Both the position numbers and the translations under genes were made by a program. A stretch of DNA of 64,000 nucleotides, from the NCBI RefSeq assembly GCF_027409185.1, contig NC_084468.1, forward strand, positions 47,555,001 through 47,619,000, in the 5' to 3' direction. Positions 42,408 through 57,955 of this stretch are shown here, piece after piece. The stretch comes from Cynocephalus volans (Eukaryota; Chordata; Mammalia; Dermoptera; Cynocephalidae). Numbering within the stretch: the first letter of the stretch is position 1; each line of letters begins with the position of its first letter. The notes under the pieces were generated by a model. It ran no database searches. It saw only the letters and a program-made list of their open reading frames with translations, and was not told where the DNA came from.

Positions 42408-42552
42408 TTTTTTTTTTTTTTGTCGTTTTTTCGTGACCGGCCACTCAGCCAGTGAGTGCACCGGTCATTCCTATATAGGATCGGAACCGGCGGCGGGAGC
42501 GTCGCCGCGCTCCCAGCGCAGCACTCTACCGAGTGCGCCACGGGCTCTGCCC
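42408..42552 (-). repeat. Young CYN-related SINE, variant subfamily, with 17-bp target-site duplication
   Basis: Reverse complement of a unit with the core ctgggagcgcggcgacgctc instead of the Ile-like GCTGATAACACC core, and the 3' end GGTCACGAAAAAACGAC plus A tail. Flanks gagaaaggacaacttct at 42391-42407 and 42553-42569 are identical. Confidence 0.95.
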
Positions 42553-42857
42553 GAGAAAGGACAACTTCTGAGAAAGCAGAAGGGAAGCCCAGATTCTTGT
42601 GAGAGAATCAGGTTTGAGAAAGAATATGAAGAGAGCATTTAGAGAGGAGGCAGAGAATAGACAGAGGGAATGCGAGGAGGACAAACAGGATTTTTGAAGT
42701 TGGGGAGAAATGAAAGAAAAGATCAGAAAAGGGGAGGTGGAGACTGGGACTGGTGCAGGTGGGGTCTGCGGTAGGGGTGAACGTGCTCCCTGCGGCGTTT
42801 CCTGTTCCCTTCTCTGAGTGGCTGCAGATCGGGCCTTTGGCCTGACCCAGCCCAGCC

Positions 42858-43547
42858 ATAGCTTCAGCTTTGGAAGAGTTACAGAAAGATCTGGAAGAGG
42901 TAAAGGTGTTGCTGGGAAAGGCCACTAGGAAAAGAGCACATGATGCCCTTACAGCTGAAAAATCCAAGATTGAGACAGAAATCAAGAACAAGACATGACA
43001 GGAATCTCAGAGGACAGCAGAACTTCTTGACAATAAAAAGCCAGCTGCTGTGGTTGCTCTGTTTACAACAGGACATACAGTGAAAATCAGTAATTATGGA
43101 TGGGATCAGTTAGATAAGTTTGTGAAAATCTACATTACCTTAACTGGAGTTCATCAAGTTCCCACTGAGAATGTGAAGGTACATTTCACAGAGAGGTCAT
43201 TTGATCTTTTGGTTAAGAATCTAAATGGGAGGAGTTACTCTATGATAGCGAACAATCTTTTGAAACCCATCTCTGTGGAAGGCAGTTCAAAAAAAGTCAA
43301 GACTGATACCGATATTATCTTATGTAGAAAGAAAGCAGAAAACATGCAGTGGGACTACCTGACTTAGGTTGAAAAAGAGTGCAAAGAAAGAAAAGCCCTC
43401 CTACAACAGTGAAACAGATCCTAGTGAGGGAATGATGAACGTTCTAAAGAAAATTTATGAAGATGGAGATGATGCCATGAAGCAAACCACTAATAAAGTG
43501 TGGGTGGAACAAGAGAGAAGCAAGCCAAAGAAGACACAGAATTTTGA
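42858..43547 (+). pseudogene. CACYBP (calcyclin-binding protein/SIP) processed pseudogene
   Basis: Intronless copy of CACYBP, a Siah1/Skp1-interacting adaptor. Segments such as [36 protein letters not shown] and [15 protein letters not shown] are recognisable. The start ATG is ATA (42858-42860). Stops: TGA at 42996-42998 (codon 47) and TAG at 43365-43367. A 2-base loss just after about 43380 and a 1-base loss near 43510 shift the frame. The ancestral stop is TGA at 43545-43547. Non-functional as a protein. Confidence 0.92.
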
Positions 43548-44031
43548 GATTTTAAAGTCATTTTGGGAACTGTGATGTGGAAATACTGATGTTTCCAATA
43601 AGGGAATGTTGTACATATAAATTTGACAGATAACTACTTACATGCCTTCTTCTAAGTAAAGGCAATGAATTTTTCATTTCCTACTGGAGGATTTATTTAT
43701 CTGCACCGCACTCTACCGAGTGAGCCACGGGCCGGCCCTATTGGAGGATTTATTTAAATAAAATATGCTTGTTAAATACTTCCTCCAAAGATGGTTTTAT
43801 TAGTACCCTGGTTATTTTGTTCAAGAAAGGGTTATGTTGCATTCTGATGTGAAATGTAAAAAGCAAGTCTTACCTAATGAAACTGCTATGTTGTGTGTAT
43901 TTTGTTCAGCTAAGAGAAAACAAAAGTATTTGCTTGCCTTTAAGTTACCGACCCCAGCTCCCACCAATGTAAGAATAAGTAAGAGTAAATCCTGAATTTT
44001 TGCATAAAAAAAAAGAAAATAGAAAAAGAAA
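43548..44031 (+). pseudogene. 3' UTR and A tail of the CACYBP retrocopy
   Basis: The sequence continues as CACYBP 3' UTR (from memory of the human mRNA) with aaataaaatatgcttgttaa and ends in an A-rich tail at about 44006-44031. A short SINE fragment is inserted in it at 43700-43741. Confidence 0.65.
43700..43741 (-). repeat. Tailless 42-bp CYN SINE head fragment
   Basis: Reverse complement reads gggccggcccgtggctcact then cggtagagtgcggtgcag, the first 38 bases of the SINE, with no body and no A tail. It is flanked by tggaggatttattta at 43685-43699 and 43742-43756, a perfect 15-bp target-site duplication. Confidence 0.9.
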
Positions 44032-44363
44032 GGGAGTGGTAGAGAGCATTATGGGAGATAAGACACAGAGACATGACATCTTGGTCTTCCTGTGGTGATG
44101 ATGAGATTGGTCCTGTTAGCTTGTAGCAATCGGTCCCTCAATAGAAATAATGTGACAGGGGGTAGGATGATTTCACCAATGGGTGAAATTCCACCAGCTG
44201 CCTTCTCCTGGTTGGGAGAGAGTTTCAAGCTGAGGAGTGAAGAGGTGCGCCAGCAGGGCCAAGAGCAAGCCAGCATGTTCAGTGAGCCCACTACCAAGGG
44301 CCACAGCGAGGCGACTACAACTGCTACTTCTGACCTTCCATGACCTCCACTTATGGCTGCCAA

Positions 44364-44552
44364 GGGATGCACCATTCCCAGAGGTACTGCAATACCAGGT
44401 CAATGCATGGAGTGGATGGAGCAAATTCCTATTCCACCTCCCTGCTCCAAAAATCTATTTAATCTATTGTCCTTGAATAGAGGATGTGTCACATATTAAA
44501 TTGACAAGAACAGATACTACACTTGATCTTAGCCAAAAGGCTGAGAAGCGAT
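44364..44552 (-). pseudogene. U2 snRNA full-length copy (probable RNU2 pseudogene)
   Basis: On the minus strand the 189-nt sequence starts atcgcttctcagccttttgg and ends ctctgggaatggtgcatccc. It retains the branch-site-pairing GTAGTA and the Sm site ATTTTTGG. Scattered changes from the U2 sequence I recall, many at CpG sites, occur in stem-loop IIa and the 3' half. No A tail or clear target-site duplication is seen. Probably a dead copy; a functional variant is not excluded. Confidence 0.88.
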
Positions 44553-46552
44553 CTTCCCTATGTTTTCTAAGGTGGTCAGGGGCATACACAAGTTTCTGGA
44601 TGCTTATTTCAAAGGTGATACCAAGAGCTTTCAGGATGGAGAATGATCTCTCTGTTCTTTCTTGTTCAGTCTTGTTTTTTCTTACTCAGATTTTATAGTC
44701 TACATTTTGGCAACAAGTGTTGTGGCCAGAGTTTTTTCTCCAGTGAACAGTTATTGAGTGCCAACATGGTAGTCACTGCTTGATGCTGGGAATGAATAAA
44801 GCAGGGATCCTATAATTGAGATGATCTCAGGATAGCGATGGAGGTACGTGTCACAGGGCTTACCAATGGAAATGGCACTCAGCCAAGACAGGTTGGTGTG
44901 TTTGTCAAAGAGGCTGCTTGGCTGGTAATCTTCCCAACAGGCCTTACAGGGTAGCATTCATTACCTCGGAGAACTTCCCACAATCTGGTGTCTGTTGCCA
45001 GCCTTCCAGGCTTAGAAACTATGGGTTTATGAAGCATACTAAGAGTGGATCTGCCTTTTCATTTATTTATCCAGTGTTCTGTACCTGGTTGTACTACCCC
45101 ATGGTCCCTCCAAAGTATTTTACATGCTAGTGAAGCTGGACTTCTGACTGGTCCTTGGAACCCTCTGGGCTTTCCTGTTACTTGGCCTTACTTGTGTCGT
45201 TTTCTTCCTCTGGAACAGTCCTTTTAATTCCTTTCTCTCATACCTCTAATCATTTTTTAAAGTGTGTCTCAGTACCTCCTCTGTGTAGTCTTTTTGTATC
45301 TCTTTTATGAGTTGTGGTGTCCCATTCACCTGACACTCTTTACCCCTCTAAGCCACCCTGAGGACATTTAGCATACTCTTCCTTAAAGCTCCTGTTGTGG
45401 GCCTCTCATTTATACCTGGCAGTCTGTGAGATCTGTGAGGGTGATAATGGTGTCTTCTTTTCTCTGAGAAACTCTCAGTAAAACACAGTAACATTGTTTA
45501 TAAGTAAACATTTATTTACTTATGTGCCAGAAAGAGTGCCAGAACTCTTTCAGTTAAAAATGGTGGAAATTCAGCTAAGTTTGTGTGTGCCAAAAAAGGG
45601 GATTCTTTTTTTTTTTCATGGGGGTGGGGGGTGGGAGGGGTGGGGCTCATCATACTGGGAAATCTGGGCATGGGTGGATTCAGGGACTCAAAGATAACAA
45701 GACTGTTTCTCCTTCTGCTGGGTCTGCTAATCTCTGCTTGGTTTCATTCTCAGATTTCCCTCCTCAAGGTAGCAAGATGGTTGTTGTCTTGCTGTCAACA
45801 CCAAGCCTATAACATTCTTACAGCTCATGATTCCAAAGTAACATGTATGCTCTCTCTTTGAGCAGCCATACAGCAAATCTCATGAAGAAGCACTGATTGG
45901 CTCTCTGGGGTAGTACATTCATCCCTGAACAAATCCCCGTGGCCAGATTGGCCAAATCTGGGTGAAGGGCAGGATTAGCCCCCTTAAACCACAGGGAATG
46001 AAGAGGTTCTGCCTTCAGCAGAGGAGGGAAGGGATTCTAGGCAAGAAAACAACAGAAGTAATGACAACTATCCATAGTAACTCACTATGCTTGGCACTGG
46101 GAATACACCAGCAATCAGGACAGAGAAATGTCCCTGTCCCTCGGAGCTTACATTCTAGTTGGGGAAATACACACAAAAATAGACAAGCAGATGAAATAAT
46201 TACAAATCATTTTGAAGCAAGGATTTAAAATAGAAAGTAATGGTGAGAACATTTAAAAAATTAATGTGGGCTGGAAAGACTTCTCTGAGTGGGTGATAAT
46301 TAAGATGATCCTAAAAGGATAGAAAGGATACATTATGTGGAGAGTGGGTGAAAGTGGATTTCAGGCAGTGGAAACAGGTGTAAGAAAAGGCCAAAATAGG
46401 AAAGAGATTGACGTGTTAGAGAAGAACAGAGAAGCTGGAATGTAGAGAGCAAGGGTGCAGAGGCCCAAAGCAGACTAGAGAGAAAGAAAAGGGCCAGATC
46501 ATGGGGCTGGTCATGATTATAGTGTCATGATTGGAGGGCAAAGGTAGAAGTC
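44553..46552. other. Intergenic sequence
   Basis: No gene recognised. From about 46060 to 46560 there is an old repeat (wording gagcttacattctagttggg, caggcagtggaaacagg) similar to that at 13660-14060; family not named. Confidence 0.65.
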
Positions 46553-46567
46553 AGAAAACCAGTTGGG

Positions 46568-46712
46568 GGCCGAGCCCGTGGCGCACTTGGTAGAGTGCTG
46601 CGCTGGGAGCGCGGCGACGCTCCCACCGCGGGTTCGGATCCTATATAGGACTGACCGGTGCACTCACTGGCTGAGTGCCGGTCACGAAAAAACGACAAAA
46701 AAAAAAAAAAAA
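46568..46712 (+). repeat. Young CYN-related SINE, variant subfamily, with target-site duplication
   Basis: gccgagcccgtggcgcactt, core ctgggagcgcggcgacgctc, B box cgggttcggatcc, 3' end gccggtcacgaaaaaacgac and A tail. Flanks agaaaaccagttggg at 46553-46567 and 46713-46727 are identical. It belongs to the same subfamily as the element at 42408. Confidence 0.96.
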
Positions 46713-46727
46713 AGAAAACCAGTTGGG

Positions 46728-49364
<2,637 letters not shown>

Positions 49365-49659
49365 TGAGCGGACCTTGACGTCTTACTGGTGCCTCCTTTT
49401 GAAGCCCTTCTGAATTCTTCTCTCCAGTTAGTCATTGCACCCCTCTGTCCATTATCCCTATTATAGCACTTAAGATTTTGTATTACACCATTCATCTTTC
49501 TCCCCACTAACGGGAAAGATCCTTGAAGTGAGAATCTTTTTGTCAGTGTTTGGCACATGATCCCATGTGGAAACAAAACATTCATTGAGCAAATATTCAA
49601 AGAGTACATCTACTCAGTGCTCACTATATGCTCAGTTCTCACCAAGTTTTCCAGGTAAC

Positions 49660-52600
49660 AGGGCTGATGAGACATTCTTTCTCTGACCACACCAGCTCAC
49701 TTAGGATCCCTCACTGATGACCCAGCCCAAAACAATTCTTTGTCCACATTGGCCCTCCAATCCCTTGGCTGATCAATTTTTATCACATGTTCTCACTGAC
49801 TCCTCCTCACCCAGCCTCCATTCTATGGTCTATCACTTCATTGTTCCCTTACAACATCTTATACCATCCTCTGGCCCTCCCGCTATCCACCATACTTCTG
49901 ACAAAACCCCAGCCGTGGTATAACCCAGCCATCCATCTACCCTCTTCCTCCACCTAAGCAGTTGACTCTTGCTGTACAAAATTGCACAACCATACTGACT
50001 GGTTTACTTCAATTTCATTACCACAAATCTCAGTTGGTCACGTGGCACTGCCTAGCAAGTTCACTTTATTCACCTAGTAAGTTAGTTTTCCCAGTCTCTG
50101 AGATGATGACTAAAGGCCTTCTTGACTCTCTTCCAACCTTCATACCTTTGGCCCCCACCCAGTTAAAGACTTTGTCTTACACTTTATTGAGAAAACAGAA
50201 GCAATCAATCATGAACTCTCTTATTTTATCACTACAACTCTGTTGCCTTACCCACATCTGTACCCATGGATTCTGCCTTTTCTCATATTTCAGAGAAGAA
50301 TTGTGCCTCTTCTTATGAAAAGCAAATTCTTCACTTGTGCTTTGAATTACAGCCTTGTTTCCTGAAGAACCCTGTTCCTACAGTTATCCCCTCTCTCGTA
50401 CAGCATCAGTTTTTCCTTTTCTAGTGAATCAGTCCCTTGAGCATACACAAATACTCTAGAATCTTCCATCTTGAAATAACTCTTGACCCCATGTCTTCTT
50501 CAGACATGTCCTTTCCCCATCATCACCAATATTTTTCTGTTCTCTTTTACCATAGAACTTGTTGAAGAGTTTTTTATACTCACTGACTCCATTTCCTCAC
50601 CTCATTCTCTCCTCAACCCATCTGGCTGGGCCTCTTTCCCCTCTACTCCACTGAAACTGCTCTAGTTTACTGCCTTTCTGTCCACTGCCACCCTTGTCAT
50701 CTTGCATGGAGATTTCATATCCACATGGGTGATCCCCTTGGCTTCTCAGTTCTTCAATCTCCTTGCTTCAAATGATCATGTCCTTCACCCCGTCTTAGGC
50801 AACCACTACCCTAGTCTTTTCAATTGCCTTACGATTTACAGAATCTCTATTTCAAGCACTCTAATCTCTAACCATGTCCTGTCTTTCCAGCTCACTCCTC
50901 CATGTACCCCCTCTTATCAAATTCATCTTTAAAGGGACCTCTCATCGGCTGATCCTACTAATCTTTCATTATGTATCACTACCTTAGGTTCTGTTTCTCC
51001 CTACTCGCCTTATATTCCATGGTCCACCAATGGAATCATTCCCTTCCCTCTCTTTCCCTCTGTCATTCTTGCCTGGATAAATCCAGCTCTTGCCTGCACT
51101 TGAGTAACAGATAATGACAAGAGAAATGCAAACAACTATGCTAACTGATCATTGCATTTATGACCTTGAACTTCAAGTGGGCTCTCAGTGCTGCTTGGCA
51201 GTCATACCACATTTCCCTAGTCAATTCATTTTCCAAATGTCCCAGAAATCATGGTCAGTGTTCTCTTTCCTCAAACCTCCTACATTCCTTCCTCCATCCT
51301 TACTCTTAGCTGGTGACTTTACTTTTTTTTTAGAAGAAATTACAAAAGATCTTCATATTTTTCCACATGTAACCTACCAAATCACCAGTATCTGTACATA
51401 TATATACTGTACTTTTTCTACTGTTAATAATGGATGAACTGTTCTTGCTCCTCTTAAAGGCCATTCTCTCAGTCTTTGTGTTGGATCCCATCCCATTTAA
51501 CTGCTTTAAGCTCTTTGTTCCTAAAATTAGCCCCTCTCTGTCCTACATCATGGTATTCCCCTCTCTCCTGGATTCACCCCCATCAGCATATGAACTTGCA
51601 CAGTAACTCTTATCTTTAAAAAAACAAACAAATCTTCCCTTAACTCCTTATACCCCTCCAGCTATCACTCCTATTTCTCTGTTCTTCTTTAGAGGAAACA
51701 TTTCTCAAAATAGTTGTCTTTGAGTCATTTTCTCCATGTCCTCTTTTTCCATTCTCTAAACCACTTAAATTAAGCTTTCCCTCTCTCCACTTAGCCAAAG
51801 TGGCTTTTGTTGAGGTCACAATGGCCTCTGCCCTGCCAAATTCAATAGTTAATTCTCCATCCTCATCCTCCTCATTTGACGCATTCACTTCTTTCTTAGA
51901 AGTCTTTCTTTACCTGACTTATGGGATACCACCACCTCCATTGTCCTACTTCATTGATTGTTCCTGACTCAGCTTCCTCTGCTGGAGCTTCCTCTTCCCA
52001 GTCTTTAGGTTGAACTGACTGATGGCTTAGTCCTCTCAGAGTCTTCTAGAACTTTCCTTATTTCCTAGATGATGTCATCAGTTCTAGGGCTTTAATTATA
52101 TGCTGATAATGTCCCAAATTATCTCTAGCCTCAACTTCTCCCCTGAACTCCAGAGTTTTATAAACAATTATCTGTAACCAAGCATCCCTGCTTAAATATC
52201 TGTTAGGCACATAAAACTTAACATGTCCACAGCTGAACTCTTACACCCAATCTTGCTATTCTGCCATCGTTTTCTAATTCAGCAAACGGCGCCATTATTC
52301 ATTTATCCTTGTGCTCAGAAACCTTGGAATCATTCTTGGCACCTGTTTTTCTCTTACACCCTGCCTCCAAGCCGTTAGCAAATCTAACTTTGAACTATCC
52401 TTCTATGACTGTCTCATAACATCTAAAATTTCTTCATCTTCAGAAGCCACTATCATCTCTTGCCTGGTCCACTGAAATAGACTCCACCTGGGCTCTTGCT
52501 TCCACTCTTGCCCCACCTCCCAACTCATTGGAATGAGAATCCCTTAGAACATAAATTATATGCAGCTCTCCTGCTCTCAGCCCTCCAGAGGTGGTTCTCA

Positions 52601-54230
52601 TCTCACACAGTATGTAATCTAAACTCCTTAGCAGGCCTACAAGGCCCTGCTTGGTCTGGCCCCTGTCACTAACCTGATCTTGAAATTGATCATGTCCTAC
52701 CACTCTGCCCGTAGTTGCTGCTCTCCAGCCACATAGGCATCTTTGCTTCTACTTCAGGATCATTTCACTTGCCACATTTTTCCTCTCTCAGGACATCTTC
52801 CCTCAAGTTTTGTTACCTTCCTAGAAAGGTGTACCGAAAAGAACACCCTTTGGCTTGCTCATTTTCTTCAAGACACTTATCTGACTGTATTATATTTTTG
52901 TTTACTTGTTTACATTAAGCTGTCATGAGGGCAGGACCTTTGTCTTTCATCTTCAATGCCTCAAGCAGTGCCTGGAACAAGTCAGGACTTGAAGATTATT
53001 GTTGAATGAAGGATCTCTTCATTTGACCTCTGGTCATCAAATCCAATGGTTTCTTCTCCATCTTCAGCATTGTTAAGAAGATTCAAAGTGTTAAGAGCTG
53101 TAAAGCATTTAGGACAGACTGTGGTACATGGTAAGTGCTCAGTAGATGTTAGCTGTTAGTAATAGTAGTGTTAGTGGTAGTACCTTATTTGGCCCATCAG
53201 CAGCATTTAGCACAATTGACTACTCCTTTCTTGACACATACACCTCCTTCTCACAGCCTCTTATGTCATCACAATCTCCCGGTTTCTCACCTACTTGACT
53301 GGCTCCTTCTCAGGCTCATTTGCTGAGACTTCTCTGTATTCTTGATTCTAACAGGCTCTGTCCTAACCCTTTTTCTCTTTATTTACACTTTTCCTTGAGG
53401 TGTTGATATCCACGCTCACAGTTTTAAATAGCATTTCTATGCCTCTGCCTCCTAAATTTTTGTATTCCTTTTCTACTCCCCCTCTCCTGAGTTTGACATT
53501 CACACATTCAACCACCTACTGGACATCTCTCATATATCATTTGGATATATCAGAGGCATCTCAAATGTAACATACTGTGAAACAGAAGTCTTGATTTTTC
53601 TCCCAATCTTGTTTTTCCCTATCTAAGAAAATAGCATCCAGTTGCTCAAGCTAATCTGTTCTCTGATTCCTCTTTCCTCACCCTCAAATGCAATGCACCC
53701 AATGAAAGTTCTGTTTAGTTTTATCTCCAGAACATGTCCTGAATTCATTCATTTCTGCTGCTAACTTCCTCACTCCAATTATGGTTATTTCTCGCCTAGA
53801 TTTCTGTATTAGCTTCCTGAGTAGTCTCCCTGCTCTGCCCTTGTCTGCCACAATCCCTTTGCTACCACAGCCAGAGTGGGTTTTTTAAATACAGAATCAG
53901 ATCATGTCTCTCCCTTGTAGTCCTGTGTCTTTCATTGCTCTTAGAGTAAACCCAAACTTTTTACAGGGGTCTCTAGAGCTCCATGGGCTCTCTGACCTCA
54001 TCCCCCACCACTCTCCCCCCTGCTCACTCTGCTCCAGTCGTACCGGCTTCCTCTCTTTTTCTCTAAAAGGCCAATCCCTCTACTTGACCCTGTTTCAAGT
54101 CTGCATTTGTGGTTTCCTCTACCTGGGATGCTTACTGTTTTCCCAGGCTTATTGCACGGCTAATTCCTATCACTCAGGTCTCTGTGCACATTTTTAAAAG
54201 GTGGCAAAGCCCACCTTTTAGAGGGCTTCC
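49660..54230. repeat. Dense old LINE (L2/CR1-like) sequence
   Basis: CT-rich sequence with phrases resembling the L2 reverse-transcriptase region (cattctctcctcaacccatc, tactccactgaaactgctct) and L2 3' ends (gcctcaagcagtgcctggaa, attgttgaatgaa near 52960-53010). Several overlapping copies are likely; boundaries cannot be fixed by eye. Reading frames inside it are short and broken. Confidence 0.55.
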
Positions 54231-54999
54231 CCTGTGTGTGCTGCCTAAAGTAGCTTGATAATGAGACTCTAAAAAGTTTTCAGACTCTGCTTTAGAAAAC
54301 ACTACTTAAAACTTCCTTATCTTCTCAATTTGTATTCTAGATTTTCCTTGTTAATTCCAGTAAGTCTTTATAATTCCCTTAGTAAAGCTCAATAAACACC
54401 AAGTATATTTAAATAATATTTACATAAAATAGTGTACACATTAGGTAATATTTAGTCAGCATAAGGTAACTATTTAACACAAAGGTGACTAAGACATGGC
54501 AGTTTGGTTGTATGCAAAGTTTTAAAATTTATAGAGTGGGTTCCATCATCCCACTTTACAAAAATATCATCACCTAATCCTACTGTCATTGTTAAACTCT
54601 ATTGAGCACTTCCTATGTTCAGGGTGTAGGCACTGAGCTGTAGATGAAGAAGACATGGATTCCTTGCTTGAAGGACTGTGTGGCTGGGGAGGCTGAACAC
54701 ATCATAACAGTAACACACCCATAGCATGGGAAGTAAAGTAGTCTGGAGTGTCTTATAGGACAATTACTTCATTTTTCTGAGTTAAATGGCAATGACAACC
54801 TTTTTTTTTAAAATAGAAGAAAGGCTAAAGGAAAAGAAATAGACCCAAAGTACTCATTAAAGTTATTTACCTAAAATAGGCTGACATAGAGACTATTTAG
54901 TCTCGAGTGAACATAACCCAGAATATTTAATCTGGATTTATAAGGGATTAGGGAAACAATTAGAAAGAAACAGGATCTCAGGCATGTGTGGGAGCATAG
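54231..54999. other. Unannotated sequence
   Basis: No gene or clear repeat recognised. Confidence 0.6.
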
Positions 55000-56190
55000 G
55001 AGGAGATTATACTGAGTGAGAATTTTTAATTTAAAACTTTTTGAAATTTGTAAGATATGTGGTTCAAAAACCAAAACAATAGAAAAAGACATACAAGGAA
55101 ATGTCTCATTCCTACTCTGCCCCTCCCAACCCCTCTCTCACCTTTCACAGGTAACCTTCAGTTTCTGTGTATCTTTATATAGATACAAGAAAGTGTTGTA
55201 CGTGTGTGTGTGTGTGTGTATTTCCCCCTTTCTTACTCAAAGGATAGCACACTCTATACTGTTCTTCACTACTTTTTTTTTTTTTTTTTTTTTTACTGGA
55301 CGATGTACCTTTCCATATAAGCCCATGTAGAGTTTCCTCATTTTTTAAAAAAGCAGATGCATCATGCTCCATTATTTAACCTTCTCTTGTTTGCTTCCAG
55401 GACTTTGCAATTACAAACAATGCCACAATAGAGAAAGTTGTACTATGTGTGTCCTAAATCACACACACATATATATGTATAACTGTAGAATAAATTCCCA
55501 GAATTGGTATTGCTGGAGAGTAAGTGTATTTGTAATTTTGATTTAGCTAAGTTGCTTTCCATAGAAGTTGATTCACTTTGTATGCTCACCAGCAAATGGA
55601 TGTGTCTGTGTGCTCCTAGCCTCAACATTGTAGTGTATGGTTAAACTTCTGGCTCTTTGAAAATCTGAGAGATAAAAAACTTGCATTTATCTTATTATAT
55701 GAGTGATATTAAGCATCTATTAAGCAACATATATTGTCATGTCCTTTGCCTATTTAAAAATTTTTTTATTTTTTAATTTATCAATATACAATGTAGTTGA
55801 TTTTTGTGTCCCTTTACCAATTTCCATTTGGCTTGATAGGTGTCTTATTAACAGATCAACCCTTTGTCTGGGATATGTGTGACAGATTCTTTTAGTTTGT
55901 TGGTAGTCTCATGTTTTTTTGTTTGTTTCACTATAAAAACATTTTTTATAGTAAAACATATCAATCTTTTCTTTTATGTTTTCCATATTAAATCATAATA
56001 AGGAAGAGCTTTTCCTACTTCTAGGCTATAAAGGAATTCACTGATGTGCTTTTTTCACAGTCTTTTTGGGTAAACATTTAAATTTTTGATCCATTTGGAG
56101 TTTATCCTGGTGTAAGGTGTGAGTTAGAAATCCAGCCTTACACTCATTGGCTGCCCAGTTGTCCGTGCCATTTTCACACATGAAATTTTC
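55000..56190 (-). repeat. Old L1 3' region
   Basis: Reverse-complement L1 phrases: tttgcaattacaaacaatgc, aattcccagaattggtattg, gttgattcactttgtatgct, cattgtagtgtatggttaaa, and tttggagtttatcctggtgt. A TG repeat (55201-55219) and a T run (55272-55294) lie inside. Confidence 0.6.
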
Positions 56191-57529
56191 ATGAAAATGA
56201 ACATGAAAAATAGATTTGAAATTAGATTAAAAAAAGTCACAAAAGTGCAGAATTAGGGGTCTGCAGACAAAGCATACAGCTTTGTCTTAATAGTTAGCTT
56301 GGGGATGCAATCTTTTTGAACACTAGTTTGCGTATAAGACTCAGGTTTTCTATTGTTTAACCAGATGGAAGGGCTTATCCTCTTTCTGCCTCTGCCATCT
56401 CACCCTCAAGCAAATCCCTCTCCCACGCTCTTTCATCTTTCACCCAAATGACTGTCAGCTAAGGCAGCAGGAGCACAGGCTCAGGAGCTGTGCCTAGGAG
56501 GGGAGCAAGGGAGAATGGACAGTAGTAACAGATCCTATAGCTTAATATATCGCATCAAAGAACATCCCAATGTTTGTCTATATAGTCATACCCAGTGTAC
56601 AACTGGGCAGCACAATAGTGCACCTAAAACAAGCATGAATTTTACTTCACAAAACCTTAAAAAGTGATGTAGGTCTTATTGAAGTATCTTTTTTTTTTAA
56701 ATTGAAGCATAATTGATCATACATACTTTTGGGGTACAGTGTTACTGAAGTATCTCAAAAGGAATTATACCTTCCAACATAGAGCAAAACCTGCTAAACT
56801 GTTCCTGCAGCATTTCACTTCCCAAGTCCCTGTCATAGTGACAGCTACTCCCTGCCAAACCTTTCCGATTTCTCTCAAACTCAGCCTGCCTCTCTCTCAC
56901 CCTCTCCTGCCTCTGCCGCAATCTGTTCTTTTGTCTTTGGAAGTGCCCCCTGCCAATTCTTTGTAGGTCAGCTGTACCCCATTTGGAACTCAAACATGGA
57001 CTACTTAGAAGGGAGGGCAGAGGGCAAGGTGGAGAATTGTTACACTTTGATATTTCATCCTTATGTTACAGAATGATTTACTGCTACATGCAATGGGAAT
57101 CCCAGTGTATGAGTGCGTCACAATCAGGGAAGAGTAGGGTTTAAATGGTGCCTTCTTCCAGCAGATGGCAGCCTTCTCCACAGATGACTGCAGCAAGGCC
57201 AATCATCCCATTTTGTTGGCTCTGGAAGGCAATGGAGCAACGGAGTTTGTGTGCTACAGAATAAAACACAAACATTTAAAAGGAATATAAACAAACACTT
57301 AAAAAGAACAATATAGTCATAATGATTATCTCCTAGAGGGAGATGCCACTAATTATCTTGTTTAGAACCCTCCAGTGGCTTTTCCTGTTGCCCTTAGAAA
57401 TAAAACCAGAACTACAGGGTTCATAGTGATCTGGCCAAACCATAAATCCTGCTGTCCTTTCCCTTGCTCCTCCCCTCCAGCCACCCTGACTCACTGTCTT
57501 GCTGTGTGTCAATCTAAATAACAAACAAA

Positions 57530-57955
57530 GAGAGGCTGTCTAAAAGAATAACGAGTTTAACTGGGAATAAGGCCTTGCAATGGGAATATGCGTACCATAG
57601 TAAAATGTGCGTATTCAGGGAGGTAAAGGAAGACAAATGTTTTTAAAGAAAAAATAATGGAGGATTACATAATTGTTTTGGGATAATTATCCTTGACTAC
57701 AAGGATCAATAACAGGTGACACCAGTCTGAGGTTGGACAGGCAGTTGCTGAGCAGATGTCCTTGCAGAAGTATTTTTTGTGTAAGGTTGCAATGGCCTTT
57801 GTACAAGGTTGTGGTTTTCACAGAGTCCTTTGTTCTTGCTCTTGTTAGGAGGCTTTTTTGTGTGAGAATCCTCCCTTCATGGTCTTCCCCAGATCTGTTT
57901 GTCAGGGTTTTTAACACATGTGATTCCATTTTGATTCTGACAACTTTCACATGTC
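57530..57955. repeat. Possible old LTR fragment (ERVL/MaLR-like)
   Basis: It contains wording such as gagtttaactgggaataagg and ends with gattccattttgattctgac, which resembles LTR ends. It shares this style with 58545-59095. Family unproven; no viral gene is present. Confidence 0.3.

Noticed and set aside
49660-54230. Reading frames of 60-120 codons in the CT-rich region
   Set aside because: They are short, lack splice context and overlap old LINE-like sequence.
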